DNA of 64,000 bases from a virus. Below are positions 30,401 through 42,700 of the stretch, piece by piece (position 1 is the first letter of the stretch; the number at the start of each line of letters is the position of its first letter). The notes below the pieces were generated by a model. The model ran no database searches. It was not told the DNA's origin and worked only from the letters and a program-made list of their open reading frames with translations. The translations under genes were made by a program, and so were the position numbers. Location: positions 28,963 to 92,962 of the IMG/VR virus record IMGVR_UViG_3300035188_001035; one strand, given 5' to 3'.

Positions 30401-30713
30401 TATCTTGACTAATAATAGTTTCTATGAACTTGGTACCACCAGAAAATGATACTAAATTATTGCTACTGCTTGAAGCTATTACAGTTTGTCTAACTAATTG
30501 ATCTATGCCTCCACTACTCGATATATATCCTGTGCCTATTTCCCATTCAAAATCATTATCTATTCTATAGATATAATAAGATAATAAATTATTGGCACCT
30601 ATTACATCAGAAAAACTTCTATAACCAGTAATAGCGCCAGATAATACAAGATTACCTGTTCCATTAGTTGTTGATGATTCTTTTACTCTATTAGCGTAGT
30701 ATTTAATTGACAT
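27456..30713 (-). CDS. Long tail fibre with YadA/Hep_Hag-like head repeats
   Basis: The 1085-residue protein contains, between about residues 420 and 830, many 14-16 residue repeats like NNTSSGLYSVSMG and GENNTVVANGSVAVG, the left-handed beta-roll motif of trimeric autotransporter heads (YadA, Hep_Hag). The N-terminal 130 residues (ITGYRSFSDVIGANNLLSYYIY...) resemble the phage-attachment region seen in other fibres, and the C-terminal part (TFVSGIFTNITVSN) is Gly/Ser/Thr-rich with a final folded tip. Such fibres are usually trimeric and bind the host surface. It lies directly downstream of the tape measure gene. Confidence 0.7.
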   Translation of the reverse strand: MSIKYYANRVKESSTTNGTGNLVLSGAITGYRSFSDVIGANNLLSYYIYRIDNDFEWEIGTGYISSSGGIDQLVRQTVIASSSSNNLVSFSGGTKFIETIISQDRVNTSFNNVESKSANFTADYIPTTYIIDASSSNVQVSLPTVVGEDPIILGFLLNQTIGGQYEQANAVEFLPYGTETVNGNSSDSLSILNDYIQLVSVPSQSGWLFLDPIQDSTSAYGIDGTIQIVNNQAFSGVAALNWNSSNSSLQIGGTGNLVTADVIIPISGGTVVFNEQSLDKDFRIEGSGLTHLLFIDASTNNIGINNSNPLDTVHIKTSETNGLTIESSGTGPELSIHNSSTSGNISNDRIGALVFSGLNTSNNGVPYVQLSAYIDSATAGSEKSAIKASIYDNGIVKDNLIISTDGLTVGSDNDNTDGIVIGTFSDNIGQNIQVGSNNSSSAQNSILLGNDNVLSSGSTYCGIIGNDHSVSGTNIWIIGGSGISASGSNSTYLCYDNTKYIKISQSGDISYNTSVNSDINFNLINTSILSSGINETIGFVFMNSSNMPTTGLLLRNNVTALTSGLENSKYQVFVLVDGNKSGVIDLGKNTCSVGYNSVSGTNIVYGLNNAITNSGNIVYGTDINSSGTNNILLGRDISCSGSGALVVGSNMNALTSGVIATGIVLLGNNNNAYENYAIALGNNNTSSGLYSVSMGYDNGAHGDYSVAIGENNTVVANGSVAVGRSNTLDNSSFFASVFAVGNGNYADIEETGVIVGYNNSIYGSGGIIFGQSSSVSGLNNIVCGIESYATGLNNIIHGMNSSASGTDNIVIGHNRTVVGNSGIHIFANNTNGLLVKSTGIYFYSDDEFTFDDNIIVIGTGTFASGIISSGSATFYSGINIAGGTGIFSSGIVSSGTSTFVSGIFTNITVSNAQIASGISVSGAVNIYGISSFNSGVILNSGVIINSLSTPTGTNITPTTMPTGTSSIHKMIYQTDSTDTINNSRLRYENLATSGSLSGASTYLSANDAEYQFLTPTVNPAILYLPNGTGLYMGKKFTIVNRDTGFYIFIRKSGYGTELTSLAPSTNISLVHAGNDNWITISSSNN

Positions 30714-30730
30714 GTTAATTAATTTTACTC

Positions 30731-33700
30731 CTATCTTCTTATATTAATATTAATACCTGGCATAGCGTCTCTGATCGCATTTTCTACAGCGCCGATAACT
30801 TCATCTCTGAGTTGTGGCATATCTTGTTGTACAGCTTCTCCATTCATTTCAACAGTGACATTTACTGGTATAGATCCATTAATATTCAATGATATGTTTG
30901 ATGGTATTCTGGATATGGCTCTTTCCAAAGATCGTAATGATGTATTAAATCCATTAATAGTGTTATTAAAATTATTGGATGCTGAATTTATAGATGCTGC
31001 CGCAACACTAAGTTTAGCCGCGCCAGACTCTATACTATTTAATTGTCCAAAGGCTGAGGATATCTTATTACCCGTTTGAACAAAAGAGTCAATTACGGAT
31101 TTTAATGAATCCACAGATCTACTAAAGTTGTCAAATGCACTATTTAACGATTCAATATCTAATACACCACTTTGACTAGGACGGCCACCGCCACTATTAC
31201 CTCCAGCACCGTATGATCCTATCATTCCACCATTTTGAAAATAGTCTGGATTTTGACCATTATTAATAGACTTTAATAGTGATAGATTATTCTTAGTAGA
31301 TTTAGCATTTACAACAAATTCACCAGGAGTTAGCATAGCAGGAACAGTATCAGTACCTTTAGGTTTAAAGTTAATATATTTTCCATCATTAGCATATATT
31401 AATCCACCATTAGCATGGTGCTGAATATCAATAGAATGAGCATACTTTTCTTGGGCTATCTTTGCTGCTTCAATACCTAATTTATCAGCAAGAGGGGACA
31501 AATGAAAATGAACTTCTTTTCTAAACAAATCCATTAATTTTATGGATTCTAATGTAATTGGAACATCTGTTGCTATGGCTCTGCTAGTACCGGGTGGAGC
31601 GCCTGGTCCTTCTATAAATGTATTAGGTCCCTCCACCGCTTTGATTTTAGCTTTGTTTTTTATTTCCTCTACCCAGCTAATTAATGCATCTTCATCAGCA
31701 CCAGTACGTGTTGCATATGTATCGATTGAATTATTCAATACGTCTTTTATGGTTTCTCCTGGTTTGGGTTGATAACCAGCTGCGGTTGATAATTCATCAG
31801 CATACATTCTAGCAGCTAAATTTGATTGATCTGTTACACGAGCTATATTAGATTCAAGAATTGGCTCACTTGTTCTCGTTAAGACCAATCTAGCATCTGT
31901 GATAGGAGTAGTACCATCCCACGCATATCTAATGGCTGTTTGAGCAGCTTCTTCTAGAGTTGTGGTTGATGGTAATGAGCCTCGGGGAACATTAGTTTCG
32001 GTACCAACATATTTACCAGGACCTAGGTTACCCATACCTGGTCTATTGGGATCTGTGAATTTAGGACTCTCTCCAAATTCTCCTATAAAAATACCCTTGC
32101 TATCTCTCATTTGAGCATCAGGCAAATCTGCCCATGGATATTTAGTGCCATGAACACCAGCCACTTCTGCTTCTCTCATTCTTTGAGCAAGATTTTTTGC
32201 AGCTAACTCGATATCTGCTTCATTTGGTTTAAAATTAGCTCCTTCAAGTAATCGTGCATTGGCTTGTTTACTTAAATGTTTGGACATGCCTAACTCTGCT
32301 AATTTAAATGCTCCATGAGCAGCAACTGTAAAAGCGGCCATTAATAAAGCTTCTTTTGCTCCTTCATTATCTCCTGTAGCATATGCTATTCCGGCAGCGG
32401 TTGTTGGAGCGCCAGCTTCAACAGCGAATGCTGCTCCGGTTCCTAATCCGGCTGTTCCTATCATTGTGGCCATAACGGCAGGATCAGCAACACTCAAACC
32501 TAATTCTACAGTTTTTCCAACTATGGGTAAACCAGTAATATCAGATACAACTTGTCCGGTTTCACTAGGAACGCCGGTAAAAACTTCCCCTTTTTTATAG
32601 TCTTTACCAGCATTGAGCAACTTTCGTGTTTGTCTAGCGGTAATTTTAGGATCTGGTGGAGTAAAGATTCCGTTTAGTTGTTCTTCAAAAAATTCTCTCC
32701 ATAAACGACCATTAAAATATCTACTATATCTTTTTTCTGCTGCTTTTCTTCTTTTTATTTCTTCTTCAGTAATTGTTGATTGTGACAGATCCATCATTGG
32801 CGATCCACCAGCATATGGATTTGGTCCAAGATCTTTAATTTCTCCTCCAAATGGATTATATTTTTTAAGTGGCTTGTTTGTTCCATCAGCAAAATAATTC
32901 ATGCCATTTTTTTGTAATGAACCACCACTATTTATACTCTTAAGTAATGGTAAGTTCTTTCTGGTGGCTTCACGATTAACAACAAATTCACCCGGAGTCA
33001 ACATTGCCGGAACAGTATCGCTACCTTTTGGTTTAAAATTGATGTATTTACCAGTACTAGCATATGTGGTTGGTAATTTTGTATTGTTTGATGTTAATGC
33101 TTTAACTGCGGCCCCTTCTAAATCCTCTCTATCAACAGTTCTTAATATTTCAGCAATAGTATCTAATTTTTTATTTGTTAATACTAGAGCATTAGTAAAC
33201 GAATCCTGTATAACGCTAGGCTTTAATACTGTTGCTGGATCAGGAGCAGCACCGGCAGGAGCAGCACCGGCAGGAGCAGCAGGAGCAGCAGGAGCGGCAT
33301 TACCAGCGGCAGGAGGTTCTGGTTTATTAGGATCTCGTTTTAATTCAAATTCTTGTGGTTTTATAGATTCTTTTAATAGTTTGGCAGATTCTGTTACGGT
33401 AGCTGACCATAACTGAGCAGATTTTTCAACCTCAGTAAATAAAATATTAGCACCAGCTTCCATTCTTTCTTTTAATTGTTCTGTGGCTTTACGTTGCTCT
33501 TCAAATAACATTCTAGCACGACCAACCTCAGCTTCTATTTCAGGATTTTCTCTGCCTGGACGTAACCCTAATTGATTTTTAATAAAGTCTAAAGTTGCAG
33601 CTAAAGTTGGATCTTCTCTACCTATTTTTGTAAGTACATTATCAAAAAATTGCTTAGTAAGTTCTTCTCCTTGTGCTTGTGGCACCATTGAAACGATTTT

Positions 33701-36700
33701 TTCAAGGCCAGCTACTGCTTGAGGTAATTCAAAATTTTGAATATTACCAGTTAATGCTCTAGAATATGCGTCTACAGAATTGACAAAATCCACTTGCCAT
33801 TCTGGATTATTAACATTTTTGATAATATCGGTAAGAATATTACGACCACCCTGTTGTGCTTGCCTTAAATCTTGAATTTTAGCCAATGACAATGCTGCTC
33901 TTTGACCATCAGTAGCTAACTTATTTAGGGCTAATCTTAATTTTTCACCTTCGGCAGTAATTTTACCAAGTTTATTAGTTAATAATGATACTTCTTTCTC
34001 TCTATCTTTTTGGTCTGGTATTGTGGCTGCCCTATCAAGTTCTTTTTGAATACCAGCCCGTAAATCATCAGCAAAATCTAAACGTTTTCTAATCTCTAAT
34101 GGATCTAATGTTCCAGCTTGTCTTATACCAGCACCAGCAGCACCTTGATCTTGTGCAATATTAGGGATAGTGGTTAGTCTACTGATTTCATCATTAAATG
34201 GCTTGAATAATCTATCCATTGAAACTGTTCTATTTAAAGCTTTATCGATACTGTTGGCTCCTTCTGTTCTAATTTTTCCAGCTTGAATTTCTAGATTAGT
34301 GATTTGAACTAGAGCGTCAGAATATTCTTGTAGTCTTTGATTAACCTCATTTAGTGTTTTTAATCTGGCTTCTTCACTTCGTTTTAATACGGGACTTAGT
34401 GCAACAACTTGATCAATAACATTTTTTAAAGCTTTTTGATCATTTATCAAATCTTTAGCATTAGCTAATGGACCACCCTCTCTACTAGGCTTGGTAATAA
34501 GATCTGATACTTTACCACCAATAGATTTGGCAAAATCTTCACCAACTACATTTTTAAGCGCATCAGTAACTTCGTTAGCAATAAATGCAGTATCAACTTC
34601 GTCTCCGGGGTCTCTTGCTCCTAGTGTAGCATTTCTGGCTATTGATTTACCAATAATATTTGGTAGATCTTGAGTTAGAATTTTTTCAGTTAAAATTCTT
34701 TGTTTAAAAACATCTGTTAATTCTTTATCAAAACCTAATCCACCAGTAACATTCTGAATTGCTCTGGCAATATCATCATTAGATGAGGCAAGTAAATTAT
34801 TTAAAACTGTTAAGTTTTTATTACTAGCTTTAGATATTGTTGCTTTACCACCAAGTCTAGTACCAATAGATAATTCTCTGTCTCTGGCAGCATCCTGGAA
34901 TACATCACTAGCTTTGTTAATAGCAGCTTCAAAAACATTTAACGCATTATTTAATCTGTCTACTTGTATTCTTGTTACAGTTCCTAGTCTATCAGCTTCT
35001 GCTTGTTTTAATATCGGCTCTCCTGCTCTACCTAATGCTCTTAATCCTGATTCTATAGCATTTTTAACTTCTTTATTAAGATTAGGATCTTGCTTTTTAA
35101 TAGCATCAATAATTTCATTAAAACTTAATTCGTTAACTTTAATATTCTGATTGATTCTGTCAATTTCTGCTGTGAGAGTTTTTTCAACATCCGGAGTTCC
35201 TGCTCTTGCGCTAATTTGTTTTTGTTGATCAATATATTTTTGTAATACTAGCTCTAATTTAGTAGATTCTATAACATTTTCTGCTCGTGCTTTTTGTCCA
35301 GCGTCTAGTGCGTTTACAAAATCACGAACACTAGTTTCGGGTGTTTCTCCTATAGTTACTCCTTGCGCATTGCGTAAGCCAGCTTCTTCAAGTTTTATTC
35401 TTTGCGCAGACTCTAGTATACCTGAAGCTTCTGTAAAAAATTGTGATCTTTCTATTCCAGTAAGATCTTTTCCTTGTGTTAGTCTATTTTGCAAATCTTT
35501 CAATGGAACATTAGCTAATTCCAAAGGAGCATATTTGATAGCTTGTTCTGCTAATGGAGAACTCAATAGGTTTTGACGCTGCTTTTCATTTTGAGCTGTA
35601 CTAGAAAATATTGATCTTAGTGCAACAGCAGCAGCAGCTAATGCTGCAAATGCTCCTTTAACACCAAGAATAGTACCGCCAAAGGATCCAATAGCGGATA
35701 TCGTTTTACCTAGTGTTAATCCAGTAGCTCCACCAGCAGCAGTCTTTGCTGCTACATCTGCCATAGCACCAGCGGGCCAAGACGTAGCAGCCGTTGTAGC
35801 TGCACCGCCACCACCAACACTAATTAATCCACCCAATCCTGTAGCGGCCGCTGCTAAACCAGCAAAAATAGCTGTAACTCCAGAAACTCTAGCACCTAAT
35901 CTATAAATTTCATCTTCTGTTCGACCTGTTGTTCGATAAAAATCAGCATCAAATGGATTAAAAGTATCAGATAATGTTCCAAAATATCCTGTACTTGGTC
36001 TTCCTGCTGTTTTATCTTCCGTAGCAAATCCTTTTAATACAACTGTAATAGGTACGTTTGGTGGAACAAACGCTTGATACATACTTTCGCCAGCACCGGC
36101 TAGTGCAGCCTCGACCACACCACCTCTGGACATATAGGTTCCATTATTAATGGATTTTAATAAACTTAGATTTTTACTAGTTGCTTTTTTATTAACGACA
36201 AATTCACCAGGAGTAAGCATTGCTGGAACAGTATCGGTTCCTTTGGGTTCAAATACGTTGCCGCCCTTAGCATAGTATGCTATTTTTCCTCCTCTGCTCT
36301 TACCAGTAGCTGCTTTAGCAAGACTTAATCCCGCAAGAATGGCTTGTACTGTTATAAATGCAGTCGCTGCTTCTTTCGCTGCTCTACCAAGATTCAATAA
36401 CCATGTTCTTGTTTCTTCTGCGGTATTTCTACTAATATCTCCAACTTCTCTATTTATAGCAGCGTACTCCTTGATAATCTCTGTTCTTAGCTCATTAAAT
36501 CTTCCTCTGTCACTTGGATTCTGAATTTCTTTAAAGAGTTCAGCAAGATTAGCTTCACTTGTAGCAACCCTTTTATTGGTCAGTTCCATCTCCTTACCAA
36601 TTTGGCCCTCTATAAATCCTTGTGCTCCACCCAATGCTAATCCTGTAAGACTAGCAGCACCAACACCTAATGGACTCATGCCAGCTGATTGAGCTAATTT

Positions 36701-39700
36701 GGCAAATCCAACCGCTGCTCCACCAGCCTCACTTAATCCTTTAGCTAAACCAGCAGCATTTGTGCTTGTTGATAATGATGTTCCAGCTAATTTATCTAAA
36801 TTTGTATAAATGTCCGGTAGTCTTGAGCCTAAAAACATAGATGCCCCACCAATAACAGAAACAAAACCACCAGCAGCTTCTGTTGCTTTGCCTAGGTTTT
36901 CAGCAAGTTTGGGGGCTTGTTTTTCTAATAAACCAATGCCAGGAAATCTATTACCTCCAAGATATTCACCAGCTCTACCTAATGGGGTCTCTATAGAGGC
37001 TTGTAAATCTCTAGCATTACCATAACGGAATCTACCAGCATTGACTGATCTTTGTGCGCGAATATCTAGCTCATCAGGGATCATCTCTGGTAATAAAGTA
37101 CCTACTGTTTCCGTTGCTTTTTTAACTGCTATATCTAAAGCAATAAGATCGTCTATCGGAGAATTAAGAGCCTTATTTAATTCTGTTGTACCACTCACGA
37201 TATCACTAAAAGATTCTTTCAACTGTATACGTTTAAATACATCTTCTAATACTGCATTTAATTTATCAGTATCTATTTCTTCACCAAATAGTTTATAAAT
37301 ATTTTGAATATTTTGTCCAGCGGGTTCTAGTGCATCTGGATTCCCTGTTTCTCTAGCGATACGTATGTAGGCTGATAATTCTTTCTGTTGTTGTTCTATT
37401 GATCTTCTAGTAGTAATTGCTGTTTTAATAATACTATCTTTAATTTTATCGCTAATACTATCTAATGATTGACCTACTGCTGATGAAACATCAATAAACT
37501 TAGCCTTAGCTTCATCTAATTGAGATATTTCATCTAATACTCTTGCAAATTCAACACCACCATCTGATGCGTCTGCTGATGGAGATGCTCCTGCCAATCT
37601 AGCTTCTTTACCAACTTCTGTTAGTCTCCATGAACTCGAAGCAATATTACCCTTAGCTTTACCAATTTCCCAACCAGCCATTCTATCAATCATTTCTTGT
37701 TGTAGTTGTGGATCACTCAAAGGATCAGCTAGTCTATATTTATTAGAGCTTTCTGATGGATTTTGTTTTAAATGTAGTTGTTTACCAATATCCCACATTG
37801 CCCATGATTGACTAATACCAAATTGACTAGGTTGTAATCCTATGTCGCCCAATTGTTTTTTCAGAGTCTCTTGCATAGTTTTAGCAAGATCTTCTATGGG
37901 CTTAATATCTCCAAGTGCATTTGCAGCATCAGCTAATGCTTTGGCATATTTCATTCCGTTATCTGTTATGGCGGATTGAACACCAGTAACATCGCTATAA
38001 TTAATTAGACTTACAAAATCTTCTGGTTTATATTTAGCTCCACCACCTTCAGCAAATCTTTGTATATTTCCAACAATTCCACCAGTATTATATCCTTGTA
38101 TTTTATCAGCTTTATTTAATCGATGTAATTGAGAATACCCTATCTTTTGAGCGGCTTTTTTATTGATAACAAACTCACCAGGAGTTAATAGTGCTGGTAC
38201 AGTATCTTGTGCTGATCCTCCTTTAGCAAACTTAGAGGCACTAGCAGCGAAATAATTTGCTGCTAATGAACCACTATTCATTGATTGATCCATTCGGATT
38301 ACACTATTAGGATCACTAATTAATGATGGTTGTTTACTATATCCGCTTTGTAAAACCCATGCAGGATCATCAAATGGCGGCCAAGTGTCTTCTGGTCCAT
38401 ATAATTTTGGATCGATTAGTGCTTGGTTTTTTGTCCAATCTTCTGGTTTTAATAATGGTGTTTTACGAACATCTGGTCTATTATTAAAATAATATTCCCA
38501 AACACCTTTAGCGTCTCCACTAACAGATGATCTATCAGATGTAAGCATAGCACCATTAGCAGTAGCAGCTTCCATCACAACATCATATAATCTTGGTCCA
38601 TATCCACCAGTAGCTTGAGATATTCCAACGTAATATAAATAGTCTCTCATCTTGTATGCTGAAACATTACCAGATCTTTGATTATTTCTAAAATATGTTG
38701 CTGAAATGGATGATCCGTCGTCTCTTAAGCCAATTTTTCCATATTCTTTTTCTGTTTGTTTCTGACCGTCAACAGTAGCAACTCCGCCATCAGCAAATTT
38801 TGGTAATGTTTTATAAAAATCAGGATTTAATCCTGCTGTACTAAATATATTAGACAATATTCTAGTAGCTTCAGAATCCCCTTCAGAAGATGCTCCTATT
38901 AATACTGGAATAGCTTCTAATCGTCCAAAATCTTGTTGAGCTTGTGCTATTGTTTTAAATGATTCTTCTGGTGTGACTTGTGATTTAATTCTTTTTTTAA
39001 CCGCAGCTGAAGCTGTTTTCGCTATTGTTGATGGATATGGTGAACGAGATCGTGGAGTTGGAAATAGATTATTTAATGTATAATTGCCAGGACCTGTCCA
39101 AGAAGATGATCCGGAAGCGTACCAAGCTTCAATATCTTTATATGACATTTCAACAGCAGAGAATAATTTATCCATTATTTCTGGATAATTATCATATAAA
39201 TATCCTTGAATATCATGAAAAGATTCGTGAGCTAATGTTCCACGATGCGCAGCACCCTTTAGATTAATAACATCTTCATTACCTTCGAATGCTAGATTTT
39301 GATCAACAAATGATTTTAGAGCATCATATTCTTGATTTGATAATAATGACTTACTTTTTTCTATTCTGCTTCTTAAAGCTTTAAATAATAATCCACCAGC
39401 ATAATATGCTTTTTCTACAGTATTTACGGCCGCCTGCCCAGGGTCTGCTGTTATAATTTCAATAGGTTCTGGTTTACCTGATGGTTGTTTTAAGAATCCT
39501 GTTTCTGTTAGCATTTCGGGTGGAAGAATACTAGATAGTATTTCTTTGTATCTTTGTATCGCTTGTCCTTGCGGACTTTGCGATGCAGACATTGCTTCAG
39601 TTAACATTCCACCCCGACCAAATTTCTTATAATATCTTTCTATTTCAGACCATAGCCTACCTTCTGCTGAATTATTATTAGTAACTTTAATATCTGATGG

Positions 39701-42700
39701 CATATTAGATGGAACATCCCAAAAATTAGCATATGCTCCGACACCATTAGGATAATCTATAGGACGTAATGGATTATCATCATCTTCAGCACTAATATTA
39801 ATACCTAGTCTCTTAGCTAATTCTTCTGCATTAGCTGCCATCATAGTGGTACGATTGCGTCTTGATGAAGCAGAAGATGGATCGTAGCCTGTTGGTTCAG
39901 TATAGGCTATTGCTCGACCTTGTGGATAACCTAAACCACGAGGTCTATTTTTAATATCTTCTACTGTGGCAACCCTATCATCAATTAGAGTTTCTAAAAA
40001 TGAAAGATTATCAATCTTATTTTCTGCGCCACTTACACCAGTGATTTTGTCACTAGAGATTGGTAAACCAAGTCTATTTAAAGTATCAGATAGTAACGGA
40101 GCATTGCTCTGTGGTCTAGCACTTAATATTCTGATACTATCTAATAATTCTGGAGTTTGTTGTACTCTACGCTTTAATTCTTCTCCTAGCAATGTTAATT
40201 CTGCTGCTTCTAATCCTTGTTTAACTAGATTTAGATCATTAAATTTAGCAAAATCAATTCCACCATTAGCACCAGCAAATAAACTTTCATCACTATTTAC
40301 AAGTGTTTTATCAAAATCAAAAGCTAATGGAGTACCCGTACCAAAAATATCAGTATATTGTAATGCTTCAGCAGCTCTAGTTGGAGCACTAGCTAGTTCA
40401 TTTTCTATGTCTGATATTGCTTTTTGATATCTTGATGGTAATCCTTTCATTACAATTTGTGTTAAAAGTTTTTGTCCACTGCCTGTTGTTAATTCTTTAA
40501 CTTCGCTTAAATCGTTATATCCAACAGGATATATACTTAGCAAACCAAATTTATTAGCAATACCAGCCTGTGCTTGTAACCCAGCTTTTTTCATAGCATT
40601 TGCTTGGGCTTCTTTATATCCAGCCTCTGCTTCTTCTACAACTTTAGTTAATGCTGGAATATATTGAGATCTATCTCCGAAAATATCTGGTTTGGTTTTT
40701 CGTAACCATCTAGAGTCTACTAATTGACTTGCTGTTGGTTTTTTAGTTAAACCAGAACTAGTCATAATATCGCTAATTTCTGGTTTAGATATATACTTAT
40801 ATAGATCTGTAGTACCTCCAAGATCTTGTATTCTTTTTAGCAAATCATCTAAACTTGATGGTTGTTGTGCATTGGTTTGCGAAGTCATTTCCTCTGCAAC
40901 TCCACCAGCCATCAATTTTTGAATAATACCACCACGATTAAACAATCCTGCTTGATTAAATTTTTGAGGACTTGCCCAATATACTGTTGCTGGAGGAAGA
41001 TTGTTTATTTTTTCCAATTCTTCTACTTTAACATTTGGTACGTTTCCAGGATTTTTGATAACACTTTGTTCAAATAAATAGTTTTTAGCAGCTATAGTTT
41101 GATCATTATTACCTTTTAGTGAATCTGGATCTGCATATTCTGATCCCTTTTCCATAAATTTAGATTCTGATCGTTGTGATGGAAAATCCAATAAAGCCCA
41201 TTTTGATTTTGTATCTTGTTGTAATCCATATTCATTTGATACTAAATCTTCAAATTTTTTCCATGGTCTGTCTTTTGATGCTTTCCATTTTTTAATAGCT
41301 GCTTTACTAAGTTGACTTGGATCAATATAAACATCTTTAGATGCGTCTTTAATTGTATCATTTTCGACTTCATCATATCCAAAAGCATATGATATTGATG
41401 GATATATATTGGCTAGATCTTTAACTTTACCACCATAAGCATATTTATTAATTTTTTGTAAGTTATTAGCACCAAGAGTTTCAACAGCCTTTTTACGAAT
41501 TACGAACTCTCCTGGCATAAGCATAGCTGGTACGGTGTCTCTACTTCCCGTTCCGGGAACAACACCACCTCTTGCAAAAGCTAATACTTTACCGCCACTA
41601 TTTAATTCGGTAGTAGGTCCTGTGGTACCACTTCTATTAATAGTATTTTCTAATGATCGTATAGCTGATGTGACATTAGTAAGAGCAGTAGTATTCTCTG
41701 ATAAAACAGTTTCTAGTCTAGCATTAATAGTAGAATCAGTTTTTTCTTTATTTCTAGCTGATCCTAATAATGTTTCTAGAATATTACCGGATTGTGTATC
41801 TGTATTTTCTGGAGTTTTTCGTACACCGCTTAAAAATCCACCAGCAAATTGTGTTGCTGCCGATGCTGCTTTGATACCCCCAAGAATAGCTAAGTAGGGT
41901 AATAATGGTTGAAATGCAGAAGCGACTTTAATAAGAGTACTTGTTAATGTTAGTCCCAAACTTATAAGATTTTGAAATGTTTTATTTCTACCAAGGGCTT
42001 CGACAAAAGCTAAAAATTCTTCTCTGGTTTTGCTAAATTGCACAGCAAGTGCTGACTGAGCTTGAATCGCACTACTACTTAAGCTTCCTTGACCTTGTTG
42101 AGCTATATTTAAAGCTTCTTGTGCGGTAGCAAATTGTTGTATTAGTGGAATAACTTTGCCAATTTGTCTAAAACCACCAAGTTCTTCTGCAATTGCAGCA
42201 AATTCACCGCTTCTAGGATCTAATCTGGATAAGCCTTCACTAAGTCTTCTAACAGCTTCATAAGCTCCAACAAATTTATCTTGTGCATTAGTGAGCTCGA
42301 TCCCGAAGTCTCTTAATGCTTCGATAGTAGATCCTCTCTGCACTCTAGTAAAAATAGTTCTCAATCCTGTCGCAATAGTTTCTGCACTTTCACGAGTAGT
42401 AGCACGAATACTTGTAAATACAGCAATAAATTCATTTAAGGCATCTGATCCTTCACTAACACCTTTGCTAGCTGTTGCGAACACACCACCCGTTCTTTGA
42501 ATAGCACTAATAATATCGCTAGATTCTACAGCAAATGCGGCCGCAACAGCATTGATTGATCCTAGAACACTTTCTAAATCTCTTGTTTCAATACCAAATT
42601 GTCTAAATGCAGCGATAGCTCCTTCTGTTGTTTCTGTGATACTATCAAACGATGGAGCTAAAGCAGATTTGGCTAAAGCTTCAAGAGCATCTTTTGTTTG

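Noticed and set aside
32901-33416. Plus-strand frame with Gly/Ala repeats
   Set aside because: It is antisense to the Ala/Pro linker of the tape measure, whose frame is continuous.
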